64,000 nucleotides of DNA from Arenicellales bacterium (lineage in GTDB: Bacteria > Pseudomonadota > Gammaproteobacteria > Arenicellales > JAJDZL01), in contig OX638343.1 of assembly GCA_951813075.1 (NCBI GenBank), positions 2,807,999-2,871,998 on the forward strand, written 5' to 3'. Numbering within the stretch: the first letter of the stretch is position 1; every line of letters starts with the position of its first letter. A model generated the notes under the pieces. It saw nothing but the letters and a program-made list of their open reading frames with translations, had not been told where the DNA came from and searched no databases. The translations under genes and the position numbers were made by a program. This document shows, one piece after another, positions 54,373 through 63,050 of this stretch.

Positions 54373-55635
54373 TCACTCGCCATTGAAAGGTTTGACCTTG
54401 AGTCCATCAACCGCGTTGGTAAGTTGTGTTACGACCAGTGCGTCGCCATCCGCCAACCCGTCGCTGGTCGCGACTAACAAGGATTTTCCGTTTTGGAAGA
54501 CTTGTCCGTGGCGTTTGACTGTCACCGATTTCAACAGGCCTGAGTCAATCTTGAATACCTGATCCAGACCATAAATAGCTCTATATGGAATCGTGATGGC
54601 TTCTTCAACAGGCGACATTGTCAGCAAAAGATCAATTGATCGGGTGAGTTCCGGCTGAAGTGGATTTGAAACCAAACTGAAGTAGGCGTCGACTCCGCCA
54701 CGCCCTTGATCAACAAATGACGCCAGACGGTCGAATGTCAGTTTCAGTTTATGATCGTCGAATTTAGCTTCGGCTTGAGGGTTGTAGCCGTCGGTTACGG
54801 ATTTACGAATCTCGCTAATATAGCGATTCGGGATCATCGCGCGAACTTCCAGATTGTTATGATCATACATAGACAGCAATTGACTGCCATTTTTGACTTG
54901 GTTTCCTACGCTGACGAAAACTTCTGTGACGCGTCCGGTATAAGGAGCGGCAATGACGGTATCCTCAAGATCGAGTCTAACCTTGTCGAGTAATGCCTGG
55001 ATCCGCTGAATGTCTGCGTCGAGTACAGCCACACGACTGTCAAATTCTCTTATGGACGCCTCTCTGGCGGTTACTGCAAGGTGCGCCTGCTGCTCTGCGC
55101 GCTCAAATGAATCAAAATCCGCCTGCGAAATCAGATTTCGGCTTTTGAGTGTCCGAGCCCGTTCGAGAGATTCGATTGCCAGCTCCAGCAGTCTTTTCTC
55201 ATGTGCCAGAATTTCCTGATCAGTCGTGAGCCGCTGCGACTCTCTTGCAATTGTGGCCTCGGTTCTTCTGAGATCCGCTTCGGTTTGACGTAACTGGGTT
55301 TCCAGATTTCTTGAATCCAATCGAATCAGCACGTCTCCGGTCTCAACCAACTGCCCGGATTTGGAGTTGACTTGAATGATCTCACCGTCCACAATCGCGC
55401 TGAGAGTGGAAAATGTTGGTGATACGACACGCCCGTAAAGCTTGACAGACGGATTGATTGTCTGTTTTTTGATGGTTTGGGTATCAACCAACCATGAACG
55501 TGCTTCCTCAACCTCGGGTTGTTCCTGAGCTTCGTCAACTTTCAAGAGACCAAATCCTATCACGCCTGCAGCAAGGATTGCGGCGGGGATAAGAATCTTG
55601 ATAAATTTCTTTAGCAAGCGGAGCAAATTTGACAC
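54373..55635 (-). CDS. RND periplasmic adaptor (HlyD/MFP family)
   Basis: 420-aa membrane-fusion protein with an N-terminal anchor (about residues 12-30). A barrel-sandwich/lipoyl half is seen at SGQLVETGDVLIRLDSRNLE, and a long coiled-coil hairpin at about 110-200 (LRRTEATIARESQRLT, ESLERARTLKSRNLISQADF). The second lipoyl half is TVIAAPYTGRVTEVFVSVGNQ, and a C-terminal beta-barrel follows. It starts at GTG 55635 and links the RND pump to an outer-membrane channel. First gene of the pump operon, divergent from a glycosyltransferase. Confidence 0.9.
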   Translation of the reverse strand: MSNLLRLLKKFIKILIPAAILAAGVIGFGLLKVDEAQEQPEVEEARSWLVDTQTIKKQTINPSVKLYGRVVSPTFSTLSAIVDGEIIQVNSKSGQLVETGDVLIRLDSRNLETQLRQTEADLRRTEATIARESQRLTTDQEILAHEKRLLELAIESLERARTLKSRNLISQADFDSFERAEQQAHLAVTAREASIREFDSRVAVLDADIQRIQALLDKVRLDLEDTVIAAPYTGRVTEVFVSVGNQVKNGSQLLSMYDHNNLEVRAMIPNRYISEIRKSVTDGYNPQAEAKFDDHKLKLTFDRLASFVDQGRGGVDAYFSLVSNPLQPELTRSIDLLLTMSPVEEAITIPYRAIYGLDQVFKIDSGLLKSVTVKRHGQVFQNGKSLLVATSDGLADGDALVVTQLTNAVDGLKVKPFNGE

Positions 55636-55871
55636 CTAATTGATTGGTAACGCGCGAGTTGATAAACAATATCTGTGCGCAATTATAAATTTACACACTT
55701 GGCGTGATTGATGAACATACACAATAGCAATCAGGCTGTAATTCGGCTCAACACGATCTTTGGATATACGCACTGTCAGTCATCACGAGAATGTGCAATC
55801 ACTTCGACATCAAATATTACAATAGTTCCGCGAATTTCAACTGACTTGATAAGCTACGGAGAGATCAATCC

Positions 55872-57155
55872 ATGGAGAATAGAAAAACAATCGCTTTTTT
55901 TCCAGAAGGGGCGTTCGGGCCCGCGTTGAATTCCGTTGGAATCGCCCAAGCGTGCAAAGACTTGGGACATCGTTGCGTGTTTCTCACCGACCCTGGATTT
56001 GCTGAGGTCTACGAAGGTTATGGTTTTGAATGTAGAATCGTCAATCTTTCCGAGCCGATGTCCGCTGAGGAGATGGCCAAATACTGGTCGACATTCATTG
56101 ATGGGCATATTCCGAATTTCAACCTCACTCCGCATGATCAGATTGACAACTACGTCAAGGAATGCTGGGAGGCAATTGTCGATACATCCAAGTGGGCTGA
56201 AAAAGATCTTCCGGGGGTTCTGGATGATCTGAAACCCGATTTGATCTGCATCGACAATGTTGTTCTGTTCCCCGCAGCCAAGCAGTTCGGTGTGCCATGG
56301 ATTCGCATCATATCCTGCAGTGAAAATGAAATTACTGATCCGTGGATTCCGCCGCATCTGTCGGGTTGTGGCGAATCCGACCGAGATTGCTTTGAAGCTT
56401 ATAACAGCCGTTTTAATGAGGTGATAAAACCCATTCACGATGTCTTCAATGACTTTATCGAGTCGTGTGGCGAATCTACCTATCCGCTTGGTGAGTTTTT
56501 CGAGGCTTCACCCTACATGAATCTGTTGCTTTATCCGCAACCGTTGCAATATCAGAGAAAGAACGCCCTGGATCCGGCAAGGTTTCAATATCTTGAGGGA
56601 TGCGTTCGATCAGAAGAGGACTACACCATTCCGGACTTTGGAGACAAAAACGGATCCCCCTTGATTTATTTGAGTTTCGGGAGTCTGGGTTCGGGTGACA
56701 CCGATTTATTGAAACGGATGATCGAAGTTCTGGGGCAGCAGGATTTTCGAGTGCTTGTCAACATCGGCGATTATTCAGATGCGTACGGCGAGGTACCCGA
56801 TAATATTCGTATTGCTTCGTGGTATCCGCAGCCGTCAGTTATTGCCCAGGTCGATGCGGTCATACATCATGGTGGCAACAACAGTTTTAACGAATGTCTC
56901 TACTTTGGCAAACCTGCTCTGATCATGCCGTATGTATGGGATGGGCATGACAATGCGACCAGAGTTCAGGAAACCGGCCACGGCCTTAAAATGCATAGAG
57001 CCAATTGGTCTGATGCTGAGTTTGTTTTCGCCATCCAAAGCCTGCTCACCGACGAGGCCATGCATGCTCGCCTGGCAAGTACCAGTGAGCATATGCGAGC
57101 AGCTGACGGCCGGCGGAAAGCCGCCAGAATTATCGATCAATTACTTGGTTCGTGA
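55872..57155 (+). CDS. UGT-like glycosyltransferase (MGT family, GT1)
   Basis: 427-aa GT-B-fold glycosyltransferase. The N-terminal acceptor half begins FFPEGAFGPALNSVGIAQAC. The C-terminal donor half carries LIYLSFGSLG, IASWYPQPSVIAQVDAVIHH, GGNNSFNECLYFGKPALIMP and DGHDNATRVQETGHG. That is the GT1/PSPG-like donor-binding pattern of macrolide- and sterol-type transferases. The sugar and acceptor cannot be told. It is divergent from the RND adaptor (236-bp gap). It stands alone in its unit. Confidence 0.88.
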   Translation: MENRKTIAFFPEGAFGPALNSVGIAQACKDLGHRCVFLTDPGFAEVYEGYGFECRIVNLSEPMSAEEMAKYWSTFIDGHIPNFNLTPHDQIDNYVKECWEAIVDTSKWAEKDLPGVLDDLKPDLICIDNVVLFPAAKQFGVPWIRIISCSENEITDPWIPPHLSGCGESDRDCFEAYNSRFNEVIKPIHDVFNDFIESCGESTYPLGEFFEASPYMNLLLYPQPLQYQRKNALDPARFQYLEGCVRSEEDYTIPDFGDKNGSPLIYLSFGSLGSGDTDLLKRMIEVLGQQDFRVLVNIGDYSDAYGEVPDNIRIASWYPQPSVIAQVDAVIHHGGNNSFNECLYFGKPALIMPYVWDGHDNATRVQETGHGLKMHRANWSDAEFVFAIQSLLTDEAMHARLASTSEHMRAADGRRKAARIIDQLLGS

Positions 57156-57177
57156 AATAACGTAAGGAATTTGTGCA

Positions 57178-57501
57178 TTACAACCGAATGTAAATCTTGC
57201 CCTCGTCAACGACGACTGTGTACGTCTGCAGGTCTATTTCAGCCGGGTCTTCGACTGCAGCGCCGGTTTTGATTTCGTACTCGGCCAGATGAAGCGGACA
57301 CACGATGCGATCACCTTCAATAAAGCCATCCGAAAGGCAGGCGAATTCATGGGTACAGATATTATTGATGGCAAATATATCTTCGTCCATCGATACCAGC
57401 GCGATTTCCTCTCCGACGATTTCGACGGGATAAGGTTCCCTGTCTTCCAGGTCAGAAACCTCAGCGGCGTAATGACAGTTTTCGAGATTAGTGTCGTTCA
57501 T
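57178..57501 (-). CDS. Rieske-type 2Fe-2S ferredoxin
   Basis: 107-aa small Rieske protein. The cluster ligands are in NNICTHEFACLSDGFIEGD (CxH) and RIVCPLHLAEYEI (CxxH), the standard spacing for a Rieske ferredoxin. The class is the NDO-type electron carrier of non-heme iron oxygenases and the NirD-like small subunits. No oxygenase partner is adjacent. It is flanked by genes of other functions, convergent with the glycosyltransferase. Confidence 0.88.
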   Translation of the reverse strand: MNDTNLENCHYAAEVSDLEDREPYPVEIVGEEIALVSMDEDIFAINNICTHEFACLSDGFIEGDRIVCPLHLAEYEIKTGAAVEDPAEIDLQTYTVVVDEGKIYIRL

Positions 57502-57672
57502 GATTCCTTAGGTGTAGGTGGCGATTTGATAAATGAAGTGATGCTTCCGGGAGAAATGATAAATTCACAAGAATTATAGAAAACAGTCGGATTATATTGT
57601 TGGATTTGTTTGTATGAAAATTTCAAATAGCGCCAGAAATCAAATTGATGCCCGTTATAGGTTGAAAGTGTG

Positions 57673-58539
57673 ATGATATCGAGTATGACCGGATTCGCAA
57701 GGCGAATCGTTGAGACACAGTGGGGAGTTGTTCAGTGGGAGGTACGCTCACTCAATCATCGGGGATTGGACCTGGTGTTTCGAATGCCGGAAATATTTGC
57801 ATCGTTGGAAGCGGATTGTCGGAGATTGCTTGCAACGAAGTTCAGTCGCGGCAGGATAGAAATTTCACTTAGATTCGATAACTCTGGCGCCGTGTCTGAT
57901 CTGCAAGAAGTAGACACCAACGCTTTGAGCGGCCTGTTAAAGCACGTGGATTCGATTCAGCAATTGGCACCGGATACCTCATCCATGTCGGTCCGTGATC
58001 TTCTGAAATGGCCGGGCGTTCTCAAATCAATTGAGGTGGAAAACACGCAACTTGACGAAACTGTTCTGAGCGCTTTCAAACACCTGTTGACGGAACTGGA
58101 GGATGATCGATTGCGAGAGGGTAGTCAGATTCAGGCACTGCTCGTCGACAAGATCGGTGAACTCAAGAATTACGAAAATCAGATGGTTGAATTGGTTGCA
58201 GCAGCCGAGGAAGCTGAGCGCGATCGATTGGTGAGAAAATTAAGGGAACTTGAAACAGCAGTTGATCCCGAGCGGGTTGCCCAAGAAATTGCCATCGCTT
58301 TGATGAAAGGTGATGTCAGTGAAGAAGTCGAGCGCTTTCGTTTGCATGTAATTGAGTTGGAGCGCGTTTTGCTCGAAGAGGAAGTTGTCGGAAAAAGATT
58401 GGGATTTGTGCTTCAGGAACTCGGCCGGGAAGCCAATACAATCTCTTCAAAGTCTGCATTCTATCCGCTCAGTACGGTTCTTATCGATATAAAAGTCGTG
58501 CTGGAACAGATTCGCGAGCAGATTCAAAATATTGCTTAG
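57673..58539 (+). CDS. yicC: YicC family protein
   Basis: 288-aa YicC-family protein. The start MISSMTGFARR is the family signature, and ATG 57673 is chosen for it (a GTG one codon earlier is also in frame). VQWEVRSLNHRGLDLVFRMP, LLATKFSRGRIEISL and the C-terminal ELGREANTISSKS (with the metal-binding Glu and His or Thr region) match. In E. coli YicC is an endoribonuclease/RNA-decay-associated factor. It is 5 bp before gmk, the usual gamma/alpha-proteobacterial order. Confidence 0.92.
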   Translation: MISSMTGFARRIVETQWGVVQWEVRSLNHRGLDLVFRMPEIFASLEADCRRLLATKFSRGRIEISLRFDNSGAVSDLQEVDTNALSGLLKHVDSIQQLAPDTSSMSVRDLLKWPGVLKSIEVENTQLDETVLSAFKHLLTELEDDRLREGSQIQALLVDKIGELKNYENQMVELVAAAEEAERDRLVRKLRELETAVDPERVAQEIAIALMKGDVSEEVERFRLHVIELERVLLEEEVVGKRLGFVLQELGREANTISSKSAFYPLSTVLIDIKVVLEQIREQIQNIA

Positions 58540-58544
58540 TACTG

Positions 58545-59162
58545 ATGTCAGAAGCTGAATCGGTTCTATTGGTCATCTCGGCCGCATCGGGCGTTGGAAA
58601 ATCCAGCCTCGCGCGCGCCCTGGTCGAAACATCCGAACGGATTGTTCTGTCTGTATCCCATACCACTCGCGAAATTGGGGAAAATGAGGTTGATGGGCGC
58701 GAATATCACTTCGTGACCGAACACGAGTTCAAGCGCATGATTGAGGCAGGAGAGTTTCTGGAGTATGCAAAGGTCTATGACAATTACTACGGCACGTCTC
58801 GTGAAGTAGTCATGCGGGAATTGGAATCTGGCAACAATGTTATTTTGGAGATTGACTGGCAAGGTGCGCAGCAGGTGGAATCCAGATGTCCGTCATTGAT
58901 TAAGATTTTTGTATTGCCGCCTTCCATCGAGGCTTTAAGGAGTCGTCTGATGGGTCGAGGACGCGATACCGACAGCACCATCGAGAGGCGATTGGCAGCC
59001 GCGATGGACGACATGAAGCACTGTGTTGACTACGATTACCTGGTGCTGAACGATGACTTCGACAAAGCTCTCTGCGACGTTCAGAATCTGTTGCCAGGGG
59101 GTTCCGGGAATGTGCGTCCAATTCCGGATAAGTTGAAGGAAAAATTCAAATTATCTATTTGA
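58545..59162 (+). CDS. gmk: Guanylate kinase
   Basis: 205-aa guanylate kinase, GMP plus ATP to GDP plus ADP. The P-loop is SAASGVGKSSL (about residues 12-22). SVSHTTREIGENEVDGREYHF is the GMP-binding region, and VILEIDWQGAQQV follows. RLMGRGRDTDSTIERRL (lid) and a C-terminal YDYLVLNDDF complete the fold. Normal length. The second of the P-loop prolines usual in Gmk (SGPSGAGK) is replaced by Ala here, which is seen in some relatives. Confidence 0.95.
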   Translation: MSEAESVLLVISAASGVGKSSLARALVETSERIVLSVSHTTREIGENEVDGREYHFVTEHEFKRMIEAGEFLEYAKVYDNYYGTSREVVMRELESGNNVILEIDWQGAQQVESRCPSLIKIFVLPPSIEALRSRLMGRGRDTDSTIERRLAAAMDDMKHCVDYDYLVLNDDFDKALCDVQNLLPGGSGNVRPIPDKLKEKFKLSI

Positions 59163-59192
59163 AGGGCTGGCAGGGGTTCAGGCTGCGCGGGA

Positions 59193-60389
59193 TCAAATGA
59201 TGTTGTGTTCGGAATATCTCGAATTGCTGAGAACTCTCTCGTAACCCAGATTGGTCAGATCAATTGTGACTAAACGGCCGTAGATCATCAGTTCTGAAAT
59301 CGCCCGCCCGACAGCGGGTGCCTGCTGCACGCCGTGTCCGCTGAACCCGGTTGCGATGAAATAGTTCGAAATGTCAGGATGTTTACCCACGATTCCATTC
59401 TGGTCGAGTGAGTTGTAGTCGTAGTGTCCAGCCCACGCCCGGCTGAGACGGATCGCTTCGAACCGGGGAATTCGATGAGCCATTAAAGGCCACAGGATAT
59501 CGTCGAAAATTTCATAATCGACTTCCAGAGAAAAATCATCCGGATCAGGGTCGCTTTCCGAAGGAGTCCATCCACAAAGATAACTGTCGCCTTCCGGTCT
59601 TACGTAGAATCCAGCCGGGTCAACCACAAGCGGGAGATCATCAATTGATTCGGCAGACGTAAACGAAAAAACGCATCGTTTCCTGGGAGAAACCGGTAGA
59701 GGAATTTGTGACAACTTGGCGAACCCACCAGCCGCAGCACCAGCCGCGTTGACGATCGCACCGCAAGCGATATTGGTGCCGGATGCCAGTCTAACTCCGG
59801 TGACAAGTTTATTCTGTTGCTGGACCGCCATCGCTTCGTCTTCAATGTAGCGCACTCCCAGTGATAGAGATTTGTTCTTCAGCGCGATCAGCATACTGTA
59901 GGGATCAAACCAACCTTCATTACCGGCCCCCTGACAAGCGGCGGCAATATCGTCGGTATTCAGCCACGGAAATTTTCGTGAAATCGTGTCTTTGTCCAGA
60001 AATTCTACCGGCGCGCGGCAATCGAGTTGAACTTTATGTGCGGACTTAAGTTGTCCAAGTCCGTCTTCGGTGGCCAGAATAAGGTATGACGATTCAATCA
60101 GGTTGATTTCTGGGCGCGTGTCATGCACCTGCAACGTGGTTGCGGCGTTTACGAGAAACTCAAAACTGTACTGTGAGATTTGTATGTTTTCTGGAGTAGA
60201 AAACTGCTGACGAATCGAACCTAATGAGCGTGCAGTTGATCCATAGCTGTATGTTGAGTCTTTCTCAATGACAGCAACCGATCCGCTGTAGTCCGGATTC
60301 GAGGAGAGGAAGTATGCGATCGCGCTTCCAATGATCCCTCCACCGACAATCACAATGTCATAACTCATAGAATGACGGAATTTGTTCAT
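59193..60389 (-). CDS. FAD-dependent oxidoreductase (DAO family)
   Basis: 398-aa flavoprotein of the DAO family. The FAD-binding GxGxxG is in DIVIVGGGIIGSAIAYFL (about 10-27). ATARSLGSIR-like STARSLGSIRQQ follows, INAAG-like VNAAGAAAG is in the middle, and the C-terminus has IATGFSGHGVQQAPAVGRAI. This resembles sarcosine/glycine oxidase and D-amino-acid dehydrogenase relatives. An alternative start is the internal ATG eight residues in. It is a single gene, and the substrate is uncertain. Confidence 0.85.
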   Translation of the reverse strand: MNKFRHSMSYDIVIVGGGIIGSAIAYFLSSNPDYSGSVAVIEKDSTYSYGSTARSLGSIRQQFSTPENIQISQYSFEFLVNAATTLQVHDTRPEINLIESSYLILATEDGLGQLKSAHKVQLDCRAPVEFLDKDTISRKFPWLNTDDIAAACQGAGNEGWFDPYSMLIALKNKSLSLGVRYIEDEAMAVQQQNKLVTGVRLASGTNIACGAIVNAAGAAAGGFAKLSQIPLPVSPRKRCVFSFTSAESIDDLPLVVDPAGFYVRPEGDSYLCGWTPSESDPDPDDFSLEVDYEIFDDILWPLMAHRIPRFEAIRLSRAWAGHYDYNSLDQNGIVGKHPDISNYFIATGFSGHGVQQAPAVGRAISELMIYGRLVTIDLTNLGYERVLSNSRYSEHNII

Positions 60390-60513
60390 CGAGAGGTTGT
60401 TCCAGAGAAATTTTTCGGGTAATAAAACTTTAACCGATTCTTAACTATGCGATTTTTCCGGAGGATTATCGTATTGACTCAATTGATTGACTATTGATAG
60501 ATAGGAGTCCTTT

Positions 60514-62061
60514 ATGAAAGCAAAAATTATACGTTCGCCGTTTTCCTGGTGGATTGTTGCGGCTGTTGTCTTGTCGATTTCGGCACTCTTGCTTTTACGG
60601 CCGATACCGACCGTGCTTGCGACTGCCAACTCCCCGGTTAATTCAAGTCTGAGTTCTAATGTCATTCACACGGGATTCGCAGATTTGGTTGAGACGGTAG
60701 CACCAACTGTGGTTTCCGTTAAAGTTGAAAGATTCGCTTTATCGGAAAGTTCGAACATGATGCAAGAGTTCTTTTTCAATTTGCCTGAAGAATTTCAAAA
60801 CTCGCCTTTTGGGCAACAGTTGAAAAAACTCGACCCTGAACAGTTGTTTCCTCGCGATAATCGCATTCCCCGAAACGAACAAAGAAGGTTCAGACGAGAT
60901 GTTGGCGGTTCTGGAGTGATTATAGATTCTGGAGGCTACGTGATCACAAATCGTCATGTTATTGAGAACGCGGAAAATATTCTCGTTACGACAACTGATG
61001 GAATAGCATATCCCGCGAATCTGATTGGTGAGGACGAGGTCGCGGATATCGCGGTTTTGAAAATTGAGAGCGATGAGTTATTTCCGTACGTCGAGTTCGG
61101 AGACTCTCAGGAAGTCAGAGTAGGCGACTGGGTAATTGCGATTGGTGACCCTTTCGGGTTGTCGGGTACTGTAACTCTTGGTGTGCTTTCCGCAAAAGCC
61201 AGATCAATGCCTAATTCAGCGCCGCAGGTACCATTGATTCAGGTTGACGCAGCGATCAATGAAGGAAATTCTGGCGGACCACTTTTCAACACGCGCGGTC
61301 AGGTGATCGGTCTGAACACTCTGATTTTGTCGCCTACCGGAACCAGTGTTGGCCTTAATTTTGCCGTCCCTTCCGAAGTATTGAAGTATGTGTCTAATGA
61401 GTTGATTCAGCACGGTAGGGTTTCGCGAGGTCAGCTTGGAATATTGATTCAGGAAATTACACCCGACATGGCGAATGTTCTGATGAGCGCAGACGAAGAT
61501 TCCCAGGATCATTGGGGCGCTCTGGTCGCAGATGTTTATCCAGACTCTCCTGCAAAGCGTGCTGGAATTCAGGCCGGGGATATTGTCGTTACATATGACC
61601 AGCAGCAAATTGATAAAGTTGCGTCATTGCAATCGCTGGTTCGACAGACTCCACCCGGAACCGAAGTGACTGTCGTTGTTATTCGCAATGGTGAAAAAGT
61701 GTCGTTGAACGTGAAGGTAGGCGATTTGGCAGGTAACGACATAGTAGTTGCCGAAAACGATCAGGATCAGCCATCCATTGGAATAAAGATTTCCGAACTG
61801 AATCCCCAATTGCGATCGCAGTTGGATATCGACGATGGTGTCGATGGAATTGTGGTTGTGGAAGTGCTGCCCGGAAGTCCGGCAGAGAATGCCGGATTGC
61901 GTCCAGGAGATGTCATTCACTCACTGGACCAGCAGTCAATCAACTCGGTAGATAACTTTCTAGGCACCTTCAACAAGATTGCAGAATCCGGATCAGACAA
62001 GGTGTTGATGCACATCGAACGTGAAGGTGTCAAACAGTTTACTGTTTTGGACCTGTCCTAA
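60514..62061 (+). CDS. degP: Do/DegP family periplasmic serine protease
   Basis: 515-aa HtrA-family protease/chaperone. An uncleaved or cleavable signal (about residues 12-36) exports it to the periplasm. The catalytic triad is His148 (VITNRHVIENA), Asp178 (VADIAVLKIE) and Ser253 (INEGNSGGPLFN). Two PDZ domains follow, from about residue 300 (RGQLGILIQEI ... PAKRAGIQAGDIV) and about 425 (SIGIKISEL ... AENAGLRPGDVI). Length matches Do-type MucD/DegP. A strong terminator follows. Confidence 0.94.
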   Translation: MKAKIIRSPFSWWIVAAVVLSISALLLLRPIPTVLATANSPVNSSLSSNVIHTGFADLVETVAPTVVSVKVERFALSESSNMMQEFFFNLPEEFQNSPFGQQLKKLDPEQLFPRDNRIPRNEQRRFRRDVGGSGVIIDSGGYVITNRHVIENAENILVTTTDGIAYPANLIGEDEVADIAVLKIESDELFPYVEFGDSQEVRVGDWVIAIGDPFGLSGTVTLGVLSAKARSMPNSAPQVPLIQVDAAINEGNSGGPLFNTRGQVIGLNTLILSPTGTSVGLNFAVPSEVLKYVSNELIQHGRVSRGQLGILIQEITPDMANVLMSADEDSQDHWGALVADVYPDSPAKRAGIQAGDIVVTYDQQQIDKVASLQSLVRQTPPGTEVTVVVIRNGEKVSLNVKVGDLAGNDIVVAENDQDQPSIGIKISELNPQLRSQLDIDDGVDGIVVVEVLPGSPAENAGLRPGDVIHSLDQQSINSVDNFLGTFNKIAESGSDKVLMHIEREGVKQFTVLDLS

Positions 62062-62103
62062 TGATTTTTACCTCCTAACTTCTTCATTGTAACTCCTCAT
62101 TTG

Positions 62104-62145
62104 GCCCGCCGTGGATGAATGCAAGTCAGCGGCGGGCTCTTTTCT
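62104..62145 (+). terminator. Rho-independent terminator of the DegP-like gene
   Basis: 8-bp GC-rich stem GCCCGCCG/CGGCGGGC around an 18-nt loop, followed by TCTTTTCTT. It lies about 43 bp after the protease stop. Confidence 0.85.
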
Positions 62146-62212
62146 TGCTATGAGGGACAAATTCTAATAGACTAAATCGCATGTTGTTCAAATACGTTGG
62201 GAGACAGCATTG

Positions 62213-62980
62213 ATGAATGGTAAACAGAAGCGAAAAATTCTTCTAGTTGAAGACTTGGAAGTCATTCGAAACGATTTTTCACAAGTCTTGATCGATGCCG
62301 GATATCAAGTCGACACTGCGGTAAACGGCCAAGATGCGATAGAAAAAATTGACAGCTTCATATATGATCTGGTCATTCTGGACAGAAAGCTAAATGAGAA
62401 CAACCCGTACGGAAGGTACAACAACGGTGTCGAGTTTGCCGAATATCTTCGCGAAGAAGGCTATATCATGCCAATTCTTGCAGTGAGTGCCTATATTCCG
62501 GCCGAAGATGATGTTGTCAATATGAAAAAAGTCGGTATAGACGGATTTCTCAGGAAAAAGGATCTGAATCCGACGAATATCCGCGAAAAGTTACCGAAGA
62601 AAATCGAATCGACGATTTCCAAGTGGGAAATTGAGAAAGCATACGCTGATCAACCAAAAATTTCGGTAGGGGATTTCACTCTGGATCTGCAAACATGGAT
62701 TTTGACCGTACGTGGTACACAAATCAAGTGCACGAAAATGCAACGGGATATTCTTGAAGTGCTGATGAGGAAGCCGCTCAGTATCGTAACCCGCGAGGAG
62801 ATTCACGATGCGGTGTGGAAATCTGCCGTCAGAAAGGACAAATACGAAAAAACCATCGCCACTCACATCTCCAACCTGAATTCGAAGTATCGCGAGGAGA
62901 CATCGAACAAAGAAAAATTCATTGAAATGGTTGGGGACGGTTATATCCTTCGACGCCAGGCGTTGGGACTAATCGAATAA
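62213..62980 (+). CDS. OmpR-type response regulator
   Basis: 255-aa two-domain regulator. The receiver domain holds the acidic pair in LLVEDLEVI and the phospho-acceptor Asp57 in YDLVILDRKL; the switch Lys is in GFLRKKDL. A charged insert after the phospho-site (NENNPYGRYNNGVEFAEYL) is longer than usual. The C-terminal winged helix (from about 150) has FTLDLQTWILTVRGTQIKCT, REEIHDAVW and VGDGYILRR. ATG 62213 is preferred over a TTG one codon earlier. It is followed closely by a histidine kinase, forming a two-component system. Confidence 0.9.
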   Translation: MNGKQKRKILLVEDLEVIRNDFSQVLIDAGYQVDTAVNGQDAIEKIDSFIYDLVILDRKLNENNPYGRYNNGVEFAEYLREEGYIMPILAVSAYIPAEDDVVNMKKVGIDGFLRKKDLNPTNIREKLPKKIESTISKWEIEKAYADQPKISVGDFTLDLQTWILTVRGTQIKCTKMQRDILEVLMRKPLSIVTREEIHDAVWKSAVRKDKYEKTIATHISNLNSKYREETSNKEKFIEMVGDGYILRRQALGLIE

Positions 62981-63050
62981 AACGGTACGATTCCGGCTGA
63001 TATTCTGCTGGCTGTCTACCGTTTTTGCCAGATATTGCAGAGGAGCGTGC

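Noticed and set aside
60474..60503. TTGACT/TAGATA promoter-like pair before the DegP-like gene
   Set aside because: The start point would fall after the ribosome-binding site, so it cannot drive the gene from its own start codon.
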